NCBI RefSeq assembly: GCF_905171765.1
Contig: NC_053389.1
Coordinates: 787,564,254-787,628,253 of the forward strand
From: Bufo bufo
Taxonomy: Eukaryota; Chordata; Amphibia; Anura; Bufonidae
Direction: 5' to 3'
Length of the DNA stretch: 64,000 nt
Shown: positions 34,331 through 45,589 of the stretch, one piece after another
Numbering within the stretch: the stretch's first letter is position 1
Layout of the letters: each line of letters begins with the position of its first letter
Program-made: the position numbers and the translations under genes
Notes under the pieces: model-generated
Told to the model about the DNA's origin: nothing
Seen by the model: only the letters and a program-made list of their open reading frames with translations
The model's database searches: none

Positions 34331-35140
34331 CGGATTACTGTATTTTACCTAGACGTTGAGACCACTGGCCAGGATCCCCATCTGCGTGCACCACCACCTT
34401 TAAAGGTATCTTTAATGATTGTCCCAAATGGGATCAGTAGTGCTGCCAAAACCTTTTTGCATACCCAATGGACGATCTTGCAACATTTCTGCATAAGCAA
34501 CCACTGAAAGTTGTCAGGGTAAAAGCTAAGCTCCAACTCTCTATGCAACACCCACAAGGAGAGCAGAATGTGGCCAGCATGTTAGAACAGGTCCAGCCCC
34601 TAGGGTGGCACATTATGGCAGCCAGGACCCACAGGTGCCATAATTATTGTACTTTTCTTTGATGCCACCTACCGCCTCTCTCCAGATCTTTTGGGTCCTG
34701 GAATGAGTGGGTATTGAATGGTGCCCACAAGATCAGGTGGGTGGGACACACACTGAAACTTTCCCTGCTGACCGCTCCTTCACCCATCCAATCAGGACAA
34801 TAATTTTCCTCCTTCCTATCGCCCTTGCTTGGCCGTGGCTCAGCAAGCAGGAAGCTACCACCAGTGGCCACATAAATGTATATTAAAAATAATATAAGTA
34901 CTTAGGGCGGGCTTGTAGTTGATATCTACAAAACAGTTCTACAGTGCATGGAAAGCACATTCCGTACGTTATTTACCTTACAGTACTATATATTATAACA
35001 TGCAGATTAACTGTGACCGATGTGTCACATTATATAATATATATTGCCGTGGTACGGGGATATCATAGTGCACCAATCATTTCTAAGCAATGGCAACGCA
35101 AAAAGTGTAATGTACTGAATTTTCATTGGGCACTTCCTTC
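34331..35140. other. Unassigned sequence
   Basis: No gene or repeat identified. Short open frames occur on both strands without recognisable domains. Confidence 0.35.
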
Positions 35141-35148
35141 ATCTGTAT

Positions 35149-35677
35149 TAGAGATGAGTGAATTTTAGAAAAACTCGATTCGGCTGATTCGAATTACTTC
35201 GTCACGAAGCCCATTTTTTGTACGTGGCGGGTGCAATGACAGGGAGCTGCAATAGCGCTGCCCCCGGTCATTGTACCCCTCAGATGCCGCGTTTATACAT
35301 GATTGCGGCATCTGAGTGTAAAATTAACATAAAAAATAAATAAAATCAAACTTACCGCCTCCTTTTGCTCGGGCCAGTCGCCTCCATCTTTCTTAAAGAT
35401 CTGGAGCGAAATCTCGCGTGGCCTGGCCGGCGTGGTGATATCATGAGTCACAGTGCACGGGATTTCGGCCGAGATCTTCAATTAAGATAGCGGCTGGCGG
35501 CCAGTCGCAAGCAAATGGAGGAGGTTAGTATGATTCTTTTTGTTTTTTACACTATTTCAGGTTAAATCGATTCGCTTCGAACACGAAGCACAAGGAAATT
35601 TGGCTTTGAGGCAAATTGAATTTATCCTGAAATTCGGATTCAATTCCACTTTGTGGGATTCGATTCGCTCATCTCTA
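35149..35677. mobile_element. hAT-type MITE with 8-bp target duplication (529 bp)
   Basis: The ends TAGAGATGAG and CTCATCTCTA are perfect inverted repeats. The 8-bp sequence ATCTGTAT flanks both sides (35141-35148, 35678-35685), which is diagnostic of hAT transposition. Inside is a partly palindromic non-coding body with ATGCCGC/GCGGCAT arms. Confidence 0.9.
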
Positions 35678-35685
35678 ATCTGTAT

Positions 35686-36440
35686 CTTGCCCAAATCATA
35701 GAAATGTTATGGGGTCTCCTGCTTATGCCACTTTGCAGTCCTTTTCCCCCAACTAAATACTAATACATTTCATTCTTATTACATCATATATTTCATTTTG
35801 TGGGGATGGGATGGGTGCAGTATTGGGGGCAGCAGATTGGTGAGATTGTTTTGCTATAGAGGTTAAAATATGCTTCGAAAGCAAGCAAGCAAGGATGACT
35901 GGGGCACTATATTCTGCAAAGACATATCATGGCTGGAAGGAGTCCTCATGGAGGTCTGGACCAGATGGAGATGTAAAGGCAAAGAGAACAACATAAAATA
36001 AAATGTCACCTAGGATTCACTGGATATAACTGTTTATTTTGCCTGTGTTGGATCAGTACTGTGTTCAATTGTATGATTTGCAGTCTGATAACAACCTGCA
36101 GGGCACCTCTGTTGAACCAGTATCTGTATGGTCACCGTATGGTGGTATTATTGGTCTTTGTTTTGGTTATTTATTCTTTGTATAGTGCCTTTTATTCAGT
36201 TACAGTATGATAATATGTGGTCTTGGTATGACAGAATTGAGTCTTGTTGCCATAATATACGGTCTTTGTGCACAAAGAAAAAGAACTGAGCTGTAATGAG
36301 AACATCATCCAGAAGGGATGCTATCTCTCTCTTTTATTACCATGGGTTGTCGGCCATGTGCTACAGGAGCTTCCCCATTGTTGTGCAGTCCAGGTGATTG
36401 ATTATTATTTACATTTACTGCTCTGTATGTGATTTGCCTG

Positions 36441-36472
<32 letters not shown>

Positions 36473-37246
36473 CATTTAATCACAATATTTGATATTTGTA
36501 TCGCAACCTTCATAACCTTTTTATTCTCAAAGCTTCGAGTTCACGTTAAAACAGACATCAACAGATAACACAAAAGCATAGCTCTAAGATATCAAATTCT
36601 GGCCAGGGGCTAAGAATATGATGTGCCCTAAAATTCTAGAACTCAGGGAGGTCCGAGCACCTGGACCCATACCAATCCTATGTTTTGACATGTCTCTACC
36701 AGCGGTGCCCATTCCCTTTACTCTAGCCTACTGTGCAGAGGCAGAAGAACACTCCATGCTGCTAATCTAACATTGTGCCTCGTCTCAAGCCTTTTAGTCT
36801 GTGATTTTGGTGTAAAACTACTTCAAGCTGCGTAAAATATCTGGAGTTAAATTATTTAAAGGCAGTGCTTTTTAAAAATTGAAAATCGCTGCAGGGACTT
36901 TATGATTACAGTGAAAAAAAATGAGATTTCTGAAATCAAAATATTTTTTCTTGAAGAGGACGGAAAATGAGAAATTCCACAGTCTCGCAGATAAAAATAA
37001 AAAAAAATTCCCATCGTCTGGAAAAGTTCACATTTACACTCGGGAGATGAACAGAATGAAGGAGATACTTTGTTCTACTAATTAACAGCAAGGAAGGCTT
37101 TGTGAAAATGTCAGGAAAAACATGACGCGGAGATCTAATATCGTATCAATAGCTTCCGTTTCTTATGCTTGGCTTTGTAGAATATAAATAAAATGACTGC
37201 ACGGTGCGTGACTATTGGCAAGGTGGAGAGCAGATGTGAGGATGTC
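35686..37246. other. Unassigned sequence with a (TA)n run
   Basis: About 1.6 kb with no recognised gene. A (TA)n microsatellite lies at 36446-36472. Confidence 0.4.
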
Positions 37247-37789
37247 TTAAAGGGGTTGTGACATGATTGATGTAAAAAATGAAAATCCGACATCACATAG
37301 TACATGACACTTTCTAACAAAGCTAGAACCGGCCCTGTACCTCGCATGGATCCAAAGATCTCCACATTCATTGATCCTATTGCTCTGCTAGATTTATTTT
37401 AGGCTGGCAGCTACAAAGTCACTTCCTTTCTCATGGCGTGTGTCCTTTCTACTGCAGGCAATTCCTATCACTGCTCAGGGAATGTTTTCTTTCTGCTGCT
37501 GCTCTCTCCTGATCACAGCTTGCAGCTCTTTCCCTGTAAATGCCAAGCTTTTAACAGAAGAGATGGCTGGTGACTGGTTCAAGATTTAAACTGAGCGTGT
37601 GCGACCACCTTAGTGAGGTGGACAAGAAATAAGACAAAGAGCAAACAGCAGGTGGCGCTATACAGATACGTTTTATTGAATAGGCTTAGTGGCTATACTA
37701 AAATTTTAATTACATGCAATTACAATAGTAATTAGATCCAGGTGCTGGTTTGAAAATGTAGAATCTTTTTTGTGGCACAACCCCTTTAA
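37247..37789. mobile_element. TTAA-flanked MITE (543 bp)
   Basis: TTAA lies at 37247-37250 and 37786-37789. The ends AGGGGTTGTGACA and TGGCACAACCCCT are inverted repeats. The body is non-coding, with no long palindrome. It probably belongs to a different subfamily from 29087-29476. Confidence 0.8.
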
Positions 37790-37941
37790 GGGGATCTTGC
37801 AACAAAAAAAAAGTGAATTACTACAAACCTGACTCAACCTTGTGATCTACATTTGGGCTTTATAATGAGAACCATTTAGGTGGAGGATGACCATTTTTTA
37901 ACCCTTATGCCTCAAAAAGTGACACTGCCTCTGGCTATATA

Positions 37942-39522
37942 CACTGCTCAAAAAAATAAAGGGAACACAAAAATAACACATCCTAGATCTGAATTAATTA
38001 AATATTCTTCTGAAATACTTTGTTCTTTACATAGTTGAATGTGCTGACAACAAAATCACACAAAAATTAAAAATGGAAATCAAATTTTTCAACCCATGGA
38101 GGTCTGGATTTGGAGTCACACTCAAAATTAAAGTGGAAAAACACACTACAGGCTGATCCAACTTTGATGTAATGTCCTTAAAACAAGTCAAAATGAGGCT
38201 CAGTAGTGTGTGTGGCCTCCACTTGCCTGTATGACCTCCCTACAACGCCTGTGCATGCTCCTGATGAGGTGGCGGACGGTCTCCTGAGGGATCTCCTCCC
38301 AGACCTGGACTAAAGCATCTGCCAGCTCCTGGACAGTCTGTGGTGCAACGTGACGTTGGTGGATAGAGCGAGACATGATGTCCCAGATGTGCTCAATTGG
38401 ATTCAGGTCTGGGGAACGGGCGGGCCAGTCCATAGCATCAATGCCTTCATCTTGCAGGAACTGCTGACACACTTAAGCCACATGAGGTCTAGCATTGTCT
38501 TGCATTAGGAGGAACCCAGGGCCAACTGCACCAGCATATGGTCTCACAAGCGGTCTGAGGATCTCATCTCGGTACCTAATGGCAGTCAGGCTACCTCTGG
38601 CGAGCACATGGAGGGCTGTGCGGCCCTCCAAAGAAATGCCACAACACACCATTACTGACCCAATGCCAAACCGGTCATGCTGGAGGATGTTGCAGGCAGC
38701 AGAACGTTCTCCACGGCGTCTCCAGACTCTGTCACGTCTGTCACATGTGCTCAGTGTGAACCTGCTTTCATCTGTGAAGAGCACAGGGCGCCAGTGGCGA
38801 ATTTGCCAATCTTGGTGTTCTCTGGCAAATGCCAAACGTCCTGCACGGTGTTGGGCTGTAAGCAAAACCCCCACCTGTGGACGTCGGGCCCTCATATCAC
38901 CCTCATGGAGTCTGTTTCTGACCGTTTGAGCAGACACATGCACATTTGTGGCCTGCTGGAGGTCATTTTGCAGGGCTCTGGCAGTGCTCCTCCTGTTCCT
39001 CCTTGCACAAAGGCAGAGGTAGCGGTCCTGCTGCTGGGTTGTTGCCCTCCTACGGCCTCCTCCACGTCTCCGGATGTACTGGCCTGTCTCCTGGTAGCGC
39101 CTCCATGCTCTGGACACTACGCTGACAGACACAGCAAACCTTCTTGCCACAGCTCGCATTGATGTGCCATCCTGGATAAGCTGCACTACCTGAGCCACTT
39201 GTGTGGGTTGTAGACTCCGTCTCATGCTACCACTAGAGTGAAAGCACCGCCAGCATTCAAAAGTGACCAAAACATCAGCCAGGAAGCATAGGAACTGAGA
39301 AGTGGTCTGTGATCACCACCTGCAGAACCACTTCTTTATTGGGGGTGTCTTGCTAATTGCCTATAATTTCCACCTGTTGTCTATCCCATTTTCACAACAG
39401 CATGTGAAATTGATTGTCACTCAGTGTTGCTTCCTAAGTGGACAGTTTGATTTCACAGAAGTGTGATTGACTTGGAGTTACATCGTGTTGTTTAAGTGTT
39501 CCCTTTATTTTTTTGAGCAGTG
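37942..39522 (-). mobile_element. Tc1-like transposon, DD34E, copy 1 (1581 bp)
   Basis: TA duplications at 37940-37941 and 39523-39524. Inverted ends start CACTGCTCAAAAAAATAAAG and extend 27 bp. Its length is identical to copy 2 at 57832-59412, which lies in the opposite orientation. Both copies have complete ends. Confidence 0.95.
38200..39225 (-). pseudogene. Tc1-like DD34E transposase with one stop codon
   Basis: The 341-codon frame starts [20 protein letters not shown], the first helix-turn-helix; an in-frame Met upstream at 39270 is possible. The arginine-rich RRRGGGRRR linker (about 52-60) resembles an AT-hook or GRPR motif. Catalytic residues are D152 (FTDESRF), D243 (MQDNARPH) and E278 ([11 protein letters not shown]), spacing 34. 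A TAA at 38473-38475 (codon 251) truncates it between the second Asp and the Glu. The GG box reads VMVCCGIS where copy 2 has VMVWGGIS. It is inactive as it stands. Confidence 0.93.
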
Positions 39523-39667
39523 TATATAACAGAGATACATGTGGTAGGACCTGAGAAGGACTTTCTGTAAAGTTCATAAGATCCACTCACCAAGATATAA
39601 ATTAATATACAGCTGCTCCCATCTAGGGCACGAGTCTTATCTAATGAATGTTGCATGATATCTATAA

Positions 39668-40081
39668 GGCTACTTTCACATCTGCTCTTTCCTTTCTGCT
39701 ATTGAAATCCATCATAGGATCTTAATAGCGGGAGAAAACACTTCTGTTTTGTCCCCATATATTGTCAACGGGGACAAAACTGAACTGAACAAAGCGGAAT
39801 GCACCAAAATGCATTCTGTTCCGTTTGGTTGTGTTCCCATCGCGGACAGAATAACGCTGCAAGCAGCGGAACCGTCATGACTCACAATGTAAGTCAACAG
39901 GGATGGATCCGTTTTCTCTGACACAAACGAAAACTGATTCATCTTCCCCATTGGTTTTAGAGATGGATCCATCTTGGCTATTTTAGAGATAATACAACCG
40001 GATCCATTCAGAACTGATGCAGACGGTTGTATTGTTACGATCCATGACGGATCCAGCAAAAACACTGGTGTGAAAGTAGCC
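39668..40081. mobile_element. MITE with TAA target duplication (414 bp)
   Basis: TAA at 39665-39667 and 40082-40084. Inverted ends GGCTACTTTCACA and TGTGAAAGTAGCC. Three-base TAA duplications are typical of PIF/Harbinger. The interior has GGATCCATC/GATGGATCC-type inverted segments and no gene. Confidence 0.85.
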
Positions 40082-40165
40082 TAAAACTAATACTAGGTTG
40101 AGGAGTACTTTGATCTGAAGGTCATATAGGCAACCAGTGTGTTATCTTTTCAAGCTCTTCACACA

Positions 40166-40485
40166 CAGGTGAAACTCGAAAAATTTGAATATCGTGCAAA
40201 GTTCATTTATTTCAGTAATTCAGCTTTCAGTAATGCAACTTAAACTAATATATGAGCTATTTCAAGCCTTTATTTGTTGGATGATTAGGACTTACAACTT
40301 ATAAAAAACCCAAAGTCACAATTTTGAGGTCCCCTTTGCTCAGGGGGTATGGATTAATTACCTGACTAGAGTGTGACACTTTGAACCTAGAATATTGATT
40401 TTTTTTCACAATATTCAAATTTTAAGTTGCATTACTGAAATAAAGGAACTTTTGCGCGAAATACAAATTTTTCGAGTTTCACCTG
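40166..40485. mobile_element. Tc1/mariner-type MITE (320 bp)
   Basis: The ends CAGGTGAAACTCGAAAAATT and its complement (AATTTTTCGAGTTTCACCTG) are near-perfect inverted repeats. A TA follows on the right (40486). The left flank reads CA, probably mutated from TA. The second arm also mirrors the first over TTTCAGTAATGCAACTTAAA. Confidence 0.8.
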
Positions 40486-40530
40486 TATAACTTTCTCTTC
40501 AGTGCTAAGCAGGTCCGGAACAAGTATGTT

Positions 40531-41160
40531 CTTAAAGAGGCTCTGTCAGCATGATCAACCCTATTAAACCAGGAATGCCTGGTAGGGCTCCTCATGCTGA
40601 TTCAAACGATGAAGATGAAAAAGGTAAGCCAGCATTCCCCATATTACCTCTCGTGCAAGGACCCGGTCCAGTTCGTAGTATAATCCAGGAAAACAACGAA
40701 AAATGTCCAGCACTGAGATGAATAAAAAGTCTTCAATCTTTATTCCATAAATTTAAAAGAATACATTTCTTCACATGGACACCGGTAACGATACCAACGC
40801 GTTTCGATCTATGAGATCTTAATCATGGTATGATCTGATAGATCGAAACGCGTTGGTGGCGTTACTGGTGTCCATGTGAAGAAATGTATTCTTTTAAATT
40901 TATGGAATAAAGATTGAAGACTTTTTATTCATCTCAGTGCTGGACATTTTCCATTGTTTTCCTGATTCAAACGATGCCTTTCTTTCGTCTGTATGCTAAG
41001 CAGCCACAGAGATATCTGCATTTTATTCATATGCAAATGAGTACATTAGAGCACCAAGGGGTGGAGCTGAATCTTTTAAGCACTGCTCTGCACACTCCCC
41101 CCTCACCTTGATTGACAGGGCTAAACATTAGCATGCTGAGGGCAGAGCTGTGTCCTAGCA
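40531..41160. mobile_element. Decayed dispersed repeat, split by a palindromic insertion
   Basis: It starts TTAAAGAGGCTCTGTCAGCA at 40531 and resumes after 40976 with CCTTTCTTTCGTCTG. It looks like a TTAA-type repeat whose right end is not recognisable. It is interrupted at 40612-40961 by a palindrome with a 15-bp duplication. Confidence 0.5.
40612..40961. mobile_element. 350-bp palindromic insertion with paired GAAACGCGTTGG motifs
   Basis: The 15-bp duplication CTGATTCAAACGATG flanks it (40597-40611 and 40962-40976). From about 40690 to 40961 it is a near-perfect inverted repeat with arms of roughly 120-130 bp around a short centre (about 40812-40838). Each arm carries GATCGAAACGCGTTGG with a GATC...GATC stem before GAAAC. 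It looks like a head-to-head pair of hammerhead-bearing repeat ends. It has no coding capacity. Confidence 0.75.
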
Positions 41161-41324
41161 TATACATATCACATTCACTACTTACTGTAGCCTTACCACA
41201 TTAAGATATGCTTAGAAACCTGATATACATATTTAAGAGCACAAAATATATTTATAATGAAACCAGTAATATCTGTTAGTTTCTAAACATAGAAAAACCA
41301 ATCATCTCTATATGAAAAGGCTAT

Positions 41325-41392
41325 AGCTTTGTGATAAGTGCTCAGTCTTGCATTTAGAGATTCCAGGTTTAAATCTTGGGAGAGACACATAT
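41325..41392 (+). pseudogene. tRNA-like relic (possible SINE head)
   Basis: TAGCTTTGTGATAAGTGCTC resembles a tRNA D-arm/A box. GGTTTAAATCTTGG about 33 bp later resembles a B box (GGTTCAAATCC). The cloverleaf is not convincing and there is no poly(A). It is more likely the head of an old tRNA-derived SINE than a tRNA gene. Confidence 0.35.
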
Positions 41393-41469
41393 TTTTTCTT
41401 CTGATATTTTTTTCAACATTTAACCCATAATAATAAATGTCTATATTTTTATGCTTAAAAAGCTCCATA

Positions 41470-41620
41470 TATATAGGGCATGTCCTATTCTTATCTGTGC
41501 TTGCGGACAAGAATGGCCATTCTCTATATAGTGCCGGCCATGTGCGGTCCGCAAAATGCGGAACGCACACGACCAGTATCCGTGTTTTGTGTATCCGCAA
41601 TTTGCGGACCGCAGGGCACC
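41470..41620. mobile_element. Foldback repeat fragment
   Basis: It contains GGCATGTCCTATTCTTATCT, GTGCGGTCCGCAAAATGCGG and AACGCACACGACC, also present in the foldback element 51851-52160. Ends and target duplication are not clear. Confidence 0.55.
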
Positions 41621-42355
41621 ACCATTTTTCCCACCCTTGATGATGCATGGTTGGCACAAAACTGTGGACACTGCCAACTGCTACCTGGTTGGTGACAACT
41701 ATTTTTGGTCATGCAACCATCCAATAAATGGAAAGTATATTTCACCTACTCACCATACAACCTTCATAGAGCTATAGACCAAGAATATGCTCCTGGTTGT
41801 GTTGGTGAATTGTTAATTTAAGTTGAAGTGTACGAATGTAGCTTGCAGCTTTCCATCCCGAGGTCTTTGTAGTTTATACGTGTTTCTGTATGCTGCCCAG
41901 TCCGCAGTGATATCGAAGAATATAATTTACCTCTGTGATCAGATTATAGAAAGCACCAGGCTTCATAGTGGAAACCTTTGGGGATTGTACCAGATGGTGC
42001 TAAATATACATAGCAGTAACACCAAGTACTTCACAATCATGCTGAAAATACAATTACTAGCCTCCTACGGGAAAAAAAACATCTACTTGTACAGCTATGC
42101 CCAAGTGGATAATTTCTGCCCAAGATTTGTAGGTGTCAATGGTGTTGTGACTGCCGGTGTAAAACCAATCCTGCTGTGGAAAATAGTCTCTTCAACTTTT
42201 CTGTTGTCGGCAGCAGTAAAGAATCCAGGATATGTGAGCAAATACCATTCTGTGGTCTCATTTATAGTTTACAGATGTTAGAAAATAGCCACAAATCATT
42301 ATATTTTTGGAATGTAAAACAATATAAATTTTTTTCAATTCAACTCCCCGATCTA
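41621..42355. other. Unassigned sequence
   Basis: About 730 bp. The longest open frame (41823-42281, plus, 152 codons) has no recognisable domain or composition typical of a real protein, so I leave it unannotated. Confidence 0.35.
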
Positions 42356-43361
42356 CACTGCCCGTCCAAAAAAAAAGTCGCCACCAAAAATATTTCGTTG
42401 GATTTTTTTCCATCCAGTGTTGCATTACTTTTTCACCAAGATCTTGCATTGATGATGGTAGAGTCTGACCACTGCGCAAAGCCTTCTCCAGCACATCCCA
42501 AAGATTCTCAATGGGGTCTGGACTCTGTGGTGGCCAATCCATGTGTGAAAATGATGTCTCGTGCTCCCTGAACCACTCTTTCACAATTTGAGCCCGATGA
42601 ATCCTGGCATTGTCATCTTGGAATATGCCCGTGCCATCAGGGAAGAACAAATCCATTGATGGAATAACCTGGTCATTCAGTGTGTTCAGGTAGTCAGCTG
42701 ACCTCATTCTTGGAGCACATACTGTTGCTGAACCTAGACCTGACCACCTGCAGCAACCCAAGATCATAGCACTGCCCCCACAGGCTTGTACAGTAGGCAC
42801 TAGGCATGATGGGTCCATCACTTCATCTGCCTCTCTTCTTACCCTGAAGCGCCCATCACTCTGGAACAGGGTAAATCTGGACTCATCAGACCCCATGACC
42901 TTCTTCCATTGCTCCAGAGTCCAATCTTTATGCTCTCTAGCAAATTGAAGCCTTTTTTTCTGGTTTGCCTCACTGATTAGTGGTTTTCTTACGGCTACAC
43001 AGCTGTTCAGTCCCAATCCTTTGAGTTCCCTTAGCATTGTGCGTGTGGAAATGTTCTTACTTTCACTATTAAACATAGCCCTGAGTTCAACTGTTGTTTT
43101 TCCTCGATTTGATTTCACCAAATGTTTAAGTGATCGCCGATCACGATCATTCAGGATTTTTTTCCTGCCACATTTCTTCCTCGTCATACGATAGGTCCCT
43201 ACTATCCTTCCAGTTTTTAATAATGCGTTGGACAGTTCTTAACCCAATTTTAGTAGTTTCTGCAATCTCCTTAGATGTTTTCTCTGCTTGATGCATGCCA
43301 ATGATTTGACCCTTCTCAGACTAACATCTTTTCCACGACCACGAGATGTGTCTTTCGACAT
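42356..43361 (-). pseudogene. Tc1-like transposase relic (family spacing probably DD36E)
   Basis: The start MSKDTSRGRGKDVSLRRVKS at 43361 belongs to the N-terminal helix-turn-helix, but a stop and frame change before 43187 separate it from the rest. The main frame from 43187 contains [14 protein letters not shown], the catalytic region [20 protein letters not shown] and [12 protein letters not shown]. In the last motif the usual L-N of [11 protein letters not shown] is missing (6-bp in-frame loss), so the Asp-Glu spacing is 34 here but would be 36 in the parent. That suggests the DD36E (Incomer-like) group. The open frame runs on into the left inverted end, which is not real coding sequence. 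Inactive. Confidence 0.8.
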
Positions 43362-43522
43362 GGTTGTTTAAGAAATGAGAAGCAACTCATTGCACCAGTT
43401 GGGGTTAAATAACTTATTGCCAGCTGAAAGATAATCGCCCATGCAGTAATTATCCAATAGGAGGCTCATAACTATTTGCTTAGTTAAATCCAGGTGGTGA
43501 CTTTTTTTTGGGACAGGCAGTG
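42356..43522 (-). mobile_element. Decayed Tc1-like transposon (1167 bp)
   Basis: TA at 42354-42355 and 43523-43524. The inverted ends share CACTGCC, a run of A, AAGTC and CACC (left CACTGCCCGTCCAAAAAAAA, right with one-base differences). It is shorter than the two DD34E copies and unrelated to them in its ends. Confidence 0.88.
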
Positions 43523-43910
43523 TATATCTTCCCCGACATCTTTTGGGTGGACCTACACACATTGGATGGTTGTCCGATTCCCTGAAATTGGCGGCGAGTT
43601 GGACGACATGCATTTCATATGTCTGGCCAGGTTAAGACTACTTCACACATTGCGGATTACGTGTGGTTTTTCTGTGCAGATTTTGGTGCAGAAAAACACG
43701 CAGCGTAATAAGGTACCAGCAAAGTGCATGAGATTAGACCAATCTCGTGTCCATGTTTTTTCGTTCCATGTGGAAATTGACCTGCCGTGTGGATTTAGAA
43801 ATCCACAGCTTTTCAATTATCTTTGTGATTTTTGATGAGGATTTTACCGCACCAAAAAACACAAGTAATACATGTGGGTTTTTTTTGTGTGAATTTGGTG
43901 CAGAAACATT
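43523..43910. other. Unassigned sequence, probable MITE arm
   Basis: ACTACTTCACACATTGCGGA and later GTGTGAATTTGGTGCAGAAA suggest one decayed foldback repeat, but no terminal pair could be set. Confidence 0.35.
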
Positions 43911-44331
43911 TATGGCTTATTGCAAGGATATGCCATCAATGTCACCTCTGAGACGCACTCCTCTCTCCAAAATAGGAGAACACACCACACATGCGTGGCT
44001 ACTCTCGATTCACCGCTATGGGAGCTTTGACTATAGCCAAGAATCGGCTCGACTATTTCCAGTAGACCCAAAGAGGTGAATAGAGTGGTGGCCTCAGTTG
44101 CGCCATGCACTCTCCATTCATCATTATATGCTTACAAAAACAGCCGAGCATGCCGACTCATCTATTTTCTGAACTTCCATAGTGGTGAACGGAGGGTAGG
44201 CGCAAGATGAGCGGTGTGCTCTCCTTCATTTCAGGGGGCCCGTTCTGGAGATAGAAGTCGTCCCAGAGGTGGCACCCACACCTACCTGACATTGATGGCC
44301 ATCAGTGTTTGAGATGTGACAACCCCTTTAA
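43911..44331. mobile_element. Right part of a TTAA-type MITE
   Basis: GGATATGCCATCAATGTC (43927) and later ACATTGATGGCCATCAGTGT recall a foldback repeat. The right end is GTGACAACCCCT followed by TTAA (44328-44331). The left end is not identified. Confidence 0.5.
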
Positions 44332-45277
44332 ATGTTGTGTCCCCAAAAACCTCTTCAAGGTACTACTGTGTGGGGCACACTGTAATGGATACTGATTATC
44401 AAAGACGTATCTCACCCTAGATACCAGCCATTCATGTTCCCGAAGCTTCCCCGATTGATGCAGGCATGTTACGCATGGTTCTCTGTACCCTGACACTGGT
44501 TAACTGGAGACCCCGACCATGATATTTTCTCAGACTGTAATTCTAATAATTTAATATATTTTAATTATTCATCCCTATTAATTATTCACTTGTTAAACTT
44601 TGATAAAAAGAGTAGAAAATGAGGATTACGATCTTATATTCCAAATCAGAACTGAAACTCTGTACTTGGTCTTCACTGAGAAAAAGATATAAAAGATATG
44701 TTCCAGGAAACCTGCTCTCATCTCCTTTTCGCATGTTTTTCTGTATGAGGTGAAATATTTAATGCGACTCACGTGATACACGAGAGATTTTGGCTCACAA
44801 GGCATCTCTCTTCACACATTAATATAAAAATCTCCTAAAATATATGAAGTTATGACGTTAAATAGTAAGGAAATTATCGTAAATAAACATTTTGGGGGTC
44901 ATTTATTATCCAGAAATATACTAATATTAACCATTGCACCGTAATCTGCGACTTCTCCCCGCTCACGCCAGGTCTAAAAATGAGGCCATGGGAAGGGGGT
45001 GGGTCGGTAGACGCGTCTCCTTCGTCATTTTCTATGCCTGGGTTCAGCGTAGAAAATGGTCTAAATGTAAGACTGCTACTAAGCGGTCTTACATTTACAA
45101 TTAGTGGTGGATGCCCTGAAGTTATGGACAGGCCGGCGCCTCTTCATATCTGTGGCGGATCCACCACCAGATATAGGGTTTATTAAGACCAGCGCCTAAA
45201 ACGCCAGTTTTAATAAATGACCTTCTTTATGCTAAATTTATATTTTTTGCTTTAATGTCCACTCCCATCATGCTTCA
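44332..45277. other. Unassigned sequence
   Basis: About 950 bp, no gene. An imperfect inverted pair around GTAAGACTGCTACTAAGCGG at 45066-45090 is the only structure noticed. Confidence 0.35.
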
Positions 45278-45285
45278 GTATACAG

Positions 45286-45431
45286 CAGGGATCAGCAACC
45301 TTCGGCACTCCGGCTGCTATAAAACTACAACTCCCAGCGTGCGCACTATCTTGGCTCCCACAGAAGTGAAAGGAGGATTCTGGGAGTTGTAGTTTTAAAA
45401 CTGCTGGCATGCCGGAGGTTGCTGATCCCTG
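45286..45431. mobile_element. Short hAT-type MITE (146 bp)
   Basis: The ends CAGGGATCAGCAACCTTCGG and its complement CCGGAGGTTGCTGATCCCTG are inverted, with internal ACTACAACTCCCAG/CTGGGAGTTGTAGT. The 8-bp flanks GTATACAG (45278-45285) and GTATATAG (45432-45439) match at 7 of 8, as expected for an aged hAT duplication. Confidence 0.88.
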
Positions 45432-45589
45432 GTATATAGCTTCCCCTGGGCTCATTCTCGCCTCCTGTAGGGTGATTGCACTTTATATTACTGAGGGTTA
45501 ATTCAGCTGCCATCACCATACAGTGCAGTAATAATATATTGTACAATGTTTAGAGCTGTACCATACAATGCCTAAGTAAATACCACCAG

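Noticed and set aside
38677..39162. 161-codon plus-strand frame opposite the DD34E transposase, and its counterpart at 58190-58675
   Set aside because: An antisense shadow of the transposase gene; conserved only because the two transposon copies are.
41325..41392. Functional tRNA gene
   Set aside because: A- and B-box-like sequences are mutated and no good acceptor stem forms; kept only as a tRNA-like relic.
41823..42281. 152-codon open frame on the plus strand
   Set aside because: No recognisable domain, no paralogue in the window, and it ends next to a Tc1 insertion. A chance frame is more likely than a gene.
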